Shown here one piece after another: positions 56,385 to 64,000 of a DNA stretch of 64,000 bases. Source of the DNA: Gymnothorax reevesii (Eukaryota > Chordata > Actinopteri > Anguilliformes > Muraenidae). The DNA is taken from positions 121,421,447 through 121,485,446 of the forward strand of contig CM056573.1 in NCBI GenBank assembly GCA_029721435.1, written 5' to 3'. The notes under the pieces were generated by a model that worked only from the letters and a program-made list of their open reading frames with translations, did not search any database and was not told the origin of the DNA. How positions within the stretch are numbered: the stretch's first letter is position 1; the number at the start of each line of letters is the position of its first letter. Position numbers and translations under genes: made by a program.

Positions 56385-57288
56385 CAATCGCTTTGGTACA
56401 GCTTGCTGGCTAGTGAACCTGTGGCAACTATGATGCCTAGTGGAGAAGTTTTTATAGCTCTGATGTGTCACTGGCAACGCCATCGCACGCAGAGGATCTC
56501 TTTCAACATTGATAACCCGCTTATTCCACCTGAAGAGCAAACAGACAGTTCGGGCTTGCAGCTAGTTTTAGCTGCATTATCTTGTTATGCGTGCAATGGC
56601 GTATAGCGTTACTCTTCAGATTATAAAGCAAGCCATCTTCCTATCTTGTTGATGTTAGTCAAGGGGAATATTTGTAATCATTGCTATACTAAAGCAATGT
56701 GGTTTGGGTTTTACCATTATGGAAAAAAATTGCGTGTCTGACCTCCAGTTTTTTCGGCATTTTCTGAGAATCGTCTTGACTGGATGTACGCTTTACACTG
56801 GGCAGTTGCCACTGAGATGGCAGTTTTTCAATGCATTTCAGTGTGGAGAGGAACGGTGTTCTGACGAATTTTGCTACCTTGTCAAAAAATGCCACCATAA
56901 TGCAAAGCGATCGTAAGGTCTTTGTTTTTGCCTTGATATTGCAATATGAATCAGTTTTCAGTATTAACTTTGTTATTTTTAGCTTTTTATAACCTACGCA
57001 TATTTTATAACGAGTTGGATAAGTTTGTTTGAAGATATCTGCCCATGTATGCCATTATCGTCTAATTTCTGCATTTTCAGGAAACCCCAGCGTGTTCATG
57101 CAAATGTATGTTCGCTTACTGGTCGAAATGCACTCTAAAAATAAATCTATTTTCATGATTTTTGAAGATACTTTAGATATGAGCGAGGAAACAGCCCGAG
57201 ATTTTAGGTTTGCGCAAGCGCAGGACCGTGAGGTAGCATATTTTCATAGGTAGCAAAATTTGATTGAACAACGGAAGCCACATTTCAA

Positions 57289-57341
57289 GCCCTAACCCTA
57301 ACCCAAACCCCAACCTCTAACCCTTCCCCTAACCATAATCC
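57289..57341 (-). repeat. Short telomere-like repeat
   Basis: ccctaaccctaacccaaacc then aacctctaacccttcccctaacc: about eight degenerate units of the vertebrate telomere repeat on the C-rich strand. Interstitial, not a chromosome end. Confidence 0.7.
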
Positions 57342-58055
57342 CCAATACTTGTTCTAGTCCCTTGAAATATACTGCCGTAGCAATAAAAACAGCCGTATCT
57401 CTAGACACTGCGTTTACATTTTTACACACCCGTATGTTCCTCCAGCCACCCAAACATCACGGAAAGCCAATCAAAGTAATCAAAACTTCTCTCTTTGCCA
57501 TGTGGGTTTAGGAAATTGCAAGTTCGCCGGCCTCTCCCAAAACATGCACAATGATCTCTAATCATTCAAATACATGATGTTGTGATGTCAAAACGTGACT
57601 GAGTTGGAGAGTGTCTATTGTAAAGGGTATGAATCATTTCACATCTCTGATTAGGTGCTAAACAGCATCATATGCTATAGTAAGGTGTAGATAAGATAGC
57701 TGTACTGCAGGTTACTAGTAGTTTATAGAAATTTAATAGGGAAACGGAAGTGTGCGGTATTAAATGAAGATAGGGTAGTTCAGGGTAAAATTGATGCCTT
57801 TTGGAAATAATTTGATTTGCTTTCAGAGTGGAGTTGTATTTCTCTTTGTAATCTGTGATTTGGCAAGAAATAAAAAACCTTTTCGTCATTTAAAATCTGA
57901 TTTACTGTTTAAAATTTTTGCTATTCATTATTCAAATGTGCTAAACAATTGCTAACCAATTGATATAATGATTAGCAAAAAATGCTAATCAATTTTTTCC
58001 CTAATCTGATCACTGTGTCCCAACTTTTTTCGGTCATTCAGGGCATAGCCTATAC

Positions 58056-58257
58056 CACGGGTGTCCAATCTTATCCGTAAAGGGCCGGTGTGGGTGCAGG
58101 TTTTTGTCCTGGCCAGCAGTGCGACTTGATTCCACTGATGAACTAATCTGGGGTTTCAAACAGGACCTTGGTGGGTAGAATCAGGTGTGTTAGTGTTGAG
58201 CTCTAACAAAAACCAGCACCCACAACGGCCCTCTCTGGATAAGATTGGACACCCCTG
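58056..58257. mobile_element. hAT MITE (202 bp) with perfect 8-bp target duplication
   Basis: gcctatac flanks it on both sides (58048-58055, 58258-58265). Ends cacgggtgtccaatcttatc and (reverse complement) caggggtgtccaatcttatc, arms of about 50 bp. Length equals that of the MITE at 31216-31417, but the arms differ, so a sister family. The perfect duplication suggests a fairly young insertion. Confidence 0.95.
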
Positions 58258-58868
58258 GCCTATACTAATGGTTTCAGCCTCGACTAATGTAAATTAGATC
58301 ACTTTTGAAAGCACATTCCACATCCTGATACCCTTCCACTACTCGAAAGTACCTTCAAAAAGAGCACGACCAATTCAGAAGGGTTTGCTATAGGCCTATA
58401 TTGTAATATCATTGTGTATTAAATTATTTGTACAATTCATTGCGCTCAACCATGCTCCCCCTTCTGTCAATACAAAATATATAAATCACGTGTAGTAGGC
58501 CAAAACAACGTGAGACCAAATAAGAAATTATTTTATAGTGGTTTCTTGGGCAAAATTGTGCCGAAACGCAGGCAGTGTGACCGAGATGCAAGCGGTAAGC
58601 AGGTGCAGTGCTCGGCTTGCGGAATCCACATTGCTACTTCAGGCAGTCTGGCCCGGGCCTAAAACACTTTCCATTTACATAATTTTGCTATGCTGCCTAT
58701 AAAGTGGATAATAAATGTTTCTGTGGTCAAAAGAGGAGGTGAGCCATTACTTAAGGTACACTTACTTTGGGCTGTATAAAAAGAATGGTTTTTCAATATG
58801 CTACTTCCAATATTGCGCTGTAGGTATATACTTTTTATATTGGTGTATTGATTACTGGCTTGACCTAC

Positions 58869-59395
58869 CTGGCCACCCAACAAATGAATTGTTGATGAGG
58901 AGCAGATCATCTGCCACAAGCTGTAGGTGTACAGATGGGTATCATTTTCGATTACAGTAGTCTGCCAATGTCCCGCCACGAATATTCTCCGCCTCAATGC
59001 CCATCCCATTTATTGCCCCAACAATATAAGCGAAACCTGTGAGCTCTTGAAACTCTGCTGCCATGGCTTGTCTCCTGGCAGTACTCGGCCATCGGATGAA
59101 CTTGTGTCTCTAACGGCAGATAGTCTTTGAAACATTATACACTATTTTCTGTATGGTGCTTTCTGCAATACCAAACAGCAATGCCATTGCTCTCATACTG
59201 GTGCCCTCGTTGGTTAGATAGTGGATGAACACCAGCAGCTCCTTGTTTTGAGCTACCACGTCAAAACTGCCTGGTGCCTTTGGTAAAAATTCCAAGGAGA
59301 GTCAGTTGCACATATATTAGTACGTTGCAGGAGACAGGCGGAAGTTTTCCCTGAACTCCTCTTCCCCCATTGCATTCACCTGGTTTTCAGCCAAC
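58869..59395 (-). pseudogene. PIF/Harbinger transposase relic
   Basis: Minus strand: MGEEEFRENFRLSPATY, two stops, then FDVVAQNKELLVFIHYLTNE, MRAMALLFGIAESTIQKIVY (helix-turn-helix of Harbinger type), FQELTGFAYIVGAINGMGI (Asn where the catalytic Asp of GAIDG is expected), YPSVHLQLVADD and SFVGWPGR. At GWPG/gtaggt (58863-58868) similarity ends as at an exon-intron border. The 3' exon(s) were not found below. Confidence 0.8.
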
Positions 59396-61009
59396 TTGCT
59401 GGCGCGCATCCTTCTTAGCCTCACGGACCCGCGACTGCTAAATCATCACCACCGGAATCATCTTATTCGTCCTCGTCAACATCCAGTAAAATGTCGAGAA
59501 ACCTTTCTCTTACCAAATTCATGACACCCGCTATGTAGACGCCGGTAGTGAATCTGTGAAAACTTGCACTTTCCCGTTTGAGACTGTGGACTTGTTTTCA
59601 TGTTCTGAGCCTGTTCCAGAAAAGTCGGGAATGGGAATCGAATACGCCCATGGAGAGAACTTCATTAAGGGAAAGGGTGGAAATACATATATAAACTTTG
59701 GGATGGTCTATCAAACAAAAAGGGAAGAAACTCACCACCATGCCTACAGATAGATGAAGAGCCCGGATAGATGCATTACAGTGTTTATAATGGTCCAGAT
59801 CCTTAATATTGCACGTCTTTCCCAAAATATTTCAGAGTGGATATTATTATTGAATTATAATTCCAAAAAGGATAATGTTATTCAACATACAGAGGAATTG
59901 ACAAAGATTAACGTACATGAGCGATCACATGGCACACTCATTACATTCATGACATGGTAAGCTTGTGAAAGGAAATACCATAAATTGAATAAATAAAAAC
60001 TCATTCCCACACTTCTCCCTGAGCATTTTCAAAAAAAATTTCCCCATTTGCCAGTTTGAAACTGAATAGGTCCTTGAGTTTTTCTTAGTCCCAATAGTTA
60101 CACAAGGCAAGCAGTCTAATCAAATCTACAAGTGCACCATTTTCTCCTATACACAACCGCATTCTCATTTCAAAATACGAAGTTCCGAAAGCGAAAACCT
60201 CTAGTGTCCATGAAAAACAGCTGACCATTTCTATAGTCCTTTAAATTCCTGTAATTCCGCAAAAAAAAAAAAAAATTACTCAATGTCCAAACAACAGAAA
60301 TATATCAATGTTAGTGGAGTGAAATGGAAAGGATGGAAACGGAAGCTTACTAGTAGTTGACTGTCGCGCCCGATCTCATGTTGGGCTCAACAGTTTTCAA
60401 TTGTGCGAGCATGTGCAGTGCACATGATACAACTCCTTTAAGGAAAGGTGCTTCAGTGTTTCTTTATCGCCTTTAGCATAGGGTACATTCAGCTATCCTT
60501 TATGAAAAGAAAGGAGATAATGCTGTCCCACAATGCCGAGGGGCAGCAATATTTTAAATGATCCACAATCAATCTGGCCACTCACAAAAACAAGCAAACA
60601 ATGAAGAGCAAAAAGACACGTGATTATGTCACTTAAGAGTAAATGCAGTCAGATGTAGTGCGAGTGCTGTTGGACTTTCTTAGCAGTGCAGTTGTCTTTA
60701 CCTTTGTCATTAAGAATTCTTCACATCTTCCCTTAAACTCAATGTTTTGCATTAAGGCTCAGGAAAACTGGGAGGCAATTAGGCGTCTGAGTGCTTATTA
60801 CATATCGAGTTTGTATCTATTTGGTATTTCATTTTTTTTAACTAGTTCTAAGCCCCTGCTAAAAGAGGCTTATTATCCATTTACTTATTCTCCCAATGGT
60901 TTATATTGTGACTGCTGCTCAGGGCTTCCCAGGTTTATAAATTGTGTCTTGTCAGTATTAATTTCCTCTACTATCAAGGGTGTGATGGGTTAATAGGTAG
61001 GGGGTCCAA

Positions 61010-61920
61010 AATGCAGCCAAAACTATTTGATGGTTGCAAAATGATCGCACTTCTGGAAAGAGATCTCCAGGGTGGGTTTGTCTGCCATCGGTGCCTGCTA
61101 ATTGAGCATCTGATCTTTAGGGCCAGTTGGTGGCAGGACATAGTTCCCTATAGGTAGAGTTCCTAGAGGAATGAAGTAGCATTTCGTCTAGAGAAATCGT
61201 GGGTATGCCATGGCAGGGTAGGGGGGATAGCCCAGAGCACGCAGGAAGAGAAGGTTAGTGACTGTAGGAGGTCAGCGCTGTAAAGGGCATGCATACTGTA
61301 CAGCGACAGCTTCTCTAGAGGTTGAGGTGTCCAATCAATTCTGGCCCTTGCAGGAACTCGACTTAGCCCCTGACCCTGAGAGTGGGGGGATTGATGAGCC
61401 TCAGGGTACCCCGTTGGCCTCTCCCCCCCGGAAAAGAGTAACAGTGGAGGACTCAATTAGAGGAAATGACAGCACGAAAAAGAGTCTGGTATGGTTTGTT
61501 GCCTGCCTGGTGCCCAGGTAGGAGACCTCCTGGAGAATGCGGACAAGCTCCTGGCCAGAGTGGGGAGGGATCTAGTGGTCATGGTTCAGGTTGGGACAAA
61601 TGACATAGGTAAGGGTAGGTTTGAGGTCCCACAAGACATATTTGTGGAATTGGCTGAAAACCTTTGGGGCAGATCCTCCCTGGTAGTATTCTCCGGGATT
61701 CTACCAGTACCACGTGCAAGTAGAGGGAAGCAGAATTTTATCTCAAGGTTTAACGTGTGGCAAGGAATCTGGTGTAGTAAAAAGGGGTACAGGTTTATGG
61801 GGCACTGGAACTACTTCTGGGACAGGGGTGACCTGTACAAGCCTGACGGGCTTCACCTGAACCAGAGGGGTACCTTTGCATGGGTATGTACAGGGTGGTA
61901 CAGGGTTATTTAAACTAGGG
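61010..61920 (+). pseudogene. CR1-like LINE ORF1 with esterase-type domain
   Basis: Frames in order: LFDGCKMIALLERDLQGGFV then CHRCLL (a Cys pair region, 61020-61110), LQELDLAPDPESGGIDEPQG (61350-61410), then after a frameshift near 61515 DLVVMVQVGTNDIGKGRFEV, SSLVVFSGILPVPRASRGKQ and DLYKPDGLHLNQRGT. GTND and DGLHLN are blocks of the SGNH/GDSL esterase fold known in ORF1 of CR1-group LINEs, where the protein binds nucleic acid and lipid ester. Stops upstream; defunct. Confidence 0.8.
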
Positions 61921-61960
61921 ACATGGGGGGCAGGGAGGTTAGAGTGTTATAAATAGGGAA

Positions 61961-62613
61961 ATGCAGAGTGCCGTGATGGAAGCTGACAGTGCTACATGCA
62001 CTATTGATGATATCGTTTTAAAGCAACAAAGCATAGTGAGGGGCTTGGAGCAACTGGCAGCTGGGGAATCAAAGGCTATGTGCAGTTATAATAGCCTGAA
62101 ATGTTTTCATTTAAATGCTAGAAGCATAAAAAATAAATTCCCAGAACTTGAGGCTGTTATGATTAGTGAGGGCTATGACATAGGTTGGATTACAGAGATA
62201 TGACTTTGTGAAGTTGATAGAGAGGAATATAATACAGAAGGTTATAAGCTATAAGGAAGGTTGTAAGGAAGGACAGACCAAAAAGGGGAGGAGGGGGTGT
62301 AGCACTCTATGTGAACAAAAACATTCATGTGCAGGAAATTCTAGAAATCGAACATTTCCTGCCCTGTGAAGATATCTGGGTCAGGCTCATTGGCGAATGT
62401 GCTATCGACCGCCACCTTTGGACAGTATTGTAAATGAAATGCTGTTCAAGATTAGGCAAGCTTGTAGAGGAGGGGGACTATTATTATGGGAGACTTCAGT
62501 TATCCTGGTATTTTGACTGGGAAATGGTAAAAGGACAGGGTAAAAGGGAGCAAGAATTTTTAGACGTCATAAATGAAAATTTCTTTTGGTGCAATTTTGT
62601 TAATGAACTGACA
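61961..62613 (+). pseudogene. CR1-like LINE ORF2, endonuclease start, truncated
   Basis: Follows ORF1 by 40 bp. Encodes LKCFHLNARSIKNKFPELEA (N-terminal Asn of the APE-type endonuclease), GYDIGWITEI, stop, then in other frames RPKRGGGGVALYVNKNIHVQ, ILEIEHFLPCEDIWVRLIGE and, after a gap, a GDFSYPGIDWE-like block and EFLDVINENFFWCNFVNELT. The rest of ORF2 is cut off by a Tc1-like fragment at 62614. Confidence 0.82.
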
Positions 62614-62765
62614 AACCCAATGAATTTCAATGAAGTTGGGACCTTGTGTAAAACATGAATAAAGCAGAATACAATGATTTGTAAATCCTTTTTGACCTAT
62701 ATTCAATTGAGTAAACTACAAAGACAAGATATTTAATGTTCAAACGGATGAACTTTATTGTTTTT
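62614..62765 (+). mobile_element. Tc1-like end fragment (same family as 38480-39402)
   Basis: aatttcaatgaagttgggac, gaatacaatgatttgtaaat and acaaagacaagatatttaat are the terminal repeat of that family. It truncates the CR1 copy and itself ends where the palindromic repeat begins. Confidence 0.8.
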
Positions 62766-62766
62766 A

Positions 62767-63020
62767 GGTCACCTGAGACGAAGTCTAATGTGACCTATTC
62801 TAATCGCCTTTTGTCTGTCGTCGTGCGTCGTCTGTCGTGCGTCTGTAAACAATTTACATTTTCAACTTGTCAGAAACCGCTAATTCGATTCCAATAAAAT
62901 TTTACAGGAACCTTCCTTGGTCAAATATGCACCAAAATTGTGAATTATATGGTGCCAACCCCCAGATCCTCTGAGGGGCAGGGCTAAAACTGGTCAAATT
63001 GGCTGTTATTTTCAAAATCT
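62767..63020 (+). repeat. Palindrome-headed dispersed repeat
   Basis: Starts with an imperfect palindrome, ggtcacctgagacgaagtct then aatgtgacc (62767-62795), followed by gtctgtcgtcgtgcgtcgtc-type tandem gtc/cgt units (62813-62850) and acaatttacattttcaactt. I recall this layout from very abundant repeats of molluscs and other invertebrates and some fish; class unknown. Confidence 0.5.
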
Positions 63021-63689
63021 TCTTCTCCAGACCCAGATATGCTGGAAAACAATACTCTTCATAGATGGAGGGCTCTTGAGGTGATTATTCAAAATTGTGA
63101 ACTTCATGACCCTCAATCTCCATGTTTGGCCCTGGGGAGGGGGTGAAATTTCCTATAGTTTATGTAGGAAAATGATACTTCTGGGTATATTTTGTTAATT
63201 TTCATTCAAATTTGATTGGCATTATAACCATAAGATGACCTACGTCTGGTCTAAGTGCAGCCTTTTCAGCCCAACTTTGCGGACACATACAGCACTAGGT
63301 GTTTTTCTTTGCATCCAAAAGTAAAAGGACAAGCAGCTTTGGGAGAGATACTGACAAAACTGCACCTCAAATGATCTGCGTTTCTTCTTTTGTATTTCCA
63401 AAAGTGTAGACGCTTCTAAGGCATAGTACGATCTGCCGTTGTTAGTGCCTGCTAGAATAGTTTCCGTTGTGGGCAGGTCCAATACCTTGATTGGCTCTGG
63501 CTAGGTCTGTTTTAATTGAACGGCACAACCTGACGAGATTGTGAAGATCACGGGAGGAGCTGTTCAGAGAGGAAATCATGTTCACGAAATCACGTTCCTG
63601 GATTACGGCAAAACCCCTGTATTTTATATTTAGTAACTTTTCAGAGGTTGAATATGAATATTCAACATTACAACATTACCTATATGTAT

Positions 63690-63722
63690 TAAAAGAAGGA
63701 TCAGCATAATAGGTCCCCTTTA
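63690..63722. mobile_element. Right end of a TTAA-type MITE
   Basis: agcataataggtccccttta followed by a. In fish, aaaggggacctattatgc next to ttaa is the end of a common MITE. The left end was not found. Confidence 0.4.
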
Positions 63723-63731
63723 AGTACACGC

Positions 63732-63930
63732 GAATGGCCCATGGACTCAGTTTGACGCACTGGCAACGCAAGGCTCTAGCTCAGGCAGTGGTGGTTCTAA
63801 AACCGGGCATTGGGGGAGACACAGACATGTCCCTTTATGACAATTAGTCCTGTCTAGTTCTCAATCATTTTCCTTTACCGACGCGTTTTCCAATTATCAT
63901 AATTGGCAACTGAAGACACGGTTTCTTTCC
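63732..63930 (+). repeat. Dispersed repeats C (copy 2) and A (copy 3)
   Basis: 63732-63788 repeats 5059-5114 (aatggcccatggactcagtt); 63848-63930 repeats 17955-18045 (ggcaactgaagacacggttt). Their closeness here suggests both may be parts of one larger element. Confidence 0.6.
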
Positions 63931-64000
63931 AAATTAGGGAGCTTGTTTTGCGCAAAGCAACAGTCCCTAAACAATCAGAGCCTGTTGGCAGTGCAGGATT

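Larger units (their letters stand above)
26920..64000 (-). other. Intron 1 of the gch gene (partial, at least 37 kb)
   Basis: Everything upstream of exon 2 to the window edge. I looked for the exon-1 coding core (the LLKTPWRAA and FTKGYQE motifs expected from the family) on the minus strand and did not find it, so exon 1 should lie beyond 64000. Stretches where I identify nothing: 26920-27600, 33544-34530, 42080-42420, 47045-48760, 56385-57280, 57345-58050 and 59400-61000. Confidence 0.8.

Noticed and set aside
26920..64000. Search for gch exon 1
   Set aside because: No minus-strand segment resembling the LLKTPWRAA/FTKGYQE core with a donor was seen; it should lie outside the window.

Overview
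The window is vertebrate nuclear DNA, most likely from a ray-finned fish. Two short coding exons on the minus strand, each with proper splice signals and conserved reading frame, belong to one gene: GTP cyclohydrolase I (gch1/gch2 family). They are exon 3 (1307-1362) and exon 2 (26810-26919). Everything else is intronic: the start of intron 3 (1-1306), all of intron 2 (1363-26809, 25.4 kb) and part of intron 1 (26920-64000, at least 37 kb). I see neither exon 1 nor exons 4-6, so the gene continues past both window edges. No other functional protein gene is visible.

The introns are packed with transposable elements of types typical of teleosts. DNA transposons dominate: Tc1/mariner copies of at least five families, hAT-type MITEs with 8-bp target duplications, several families with TTAA target duplications (piggyBac/Kolobok-like), a PIF/Harbinger relic, and a relic coding for an XPG/FEN-like nuclease with a Cys-rich tail (probably Academ-type). 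Retroelements are 5'-truncated LINE pieces (an L2-like reverse transcriptase at 54988-56384, a CR1-like copy with an esterase-type ORF1 at 61000-62613, a LINE C-terminus with zinc finger at 11799-12580), tRNA-derived SINE pieces and solo LTRs. All transposase and reverse transcriptase reading frames carry stops, frameshifts, deletions or lost catalytic residues.

Layout: 1-1306 intron 3 with a Tc1 end; 1307-1362 exon 3; 2-20 kb mostly old dispersed repeats; 21.0-22.5 kb a direct repeat pair; 22.7-26.7 kb a five-element nest ending 103 bp from exon 2; 28.06-33.54 kb a Tc1-like element split by an Academ-like element (itself split by a hAT MITE), a solo LTR and a TTAA element; 34.5-39.4 kb a solo LTR, two Tc1-like elements and nested insertions; 39.4-41.2 kb low-repeat DNA; 43.1-45.0 kb a Tc1 element with an inverted duplication of its own 5' end; 49.3-53.1 kb triple-nested elements; 54-56.4 kb L2; 58-59.4 kb hAT MITE and Harbinger; 61-63 kb CR1 and a palindromic repeat.

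The nesting lets relative insertion ages be read directly. The most unusual items are the XPG-nuclease element, the short site clusters repeated in both orientations (34.9-38.3 kb, and 32.9/41.7 kb), the inverted-duplication Tc1, and an unidentified insert with intron-like signals in a Tc1 element. Family names come from memory of fish repeats; no database search was possible.
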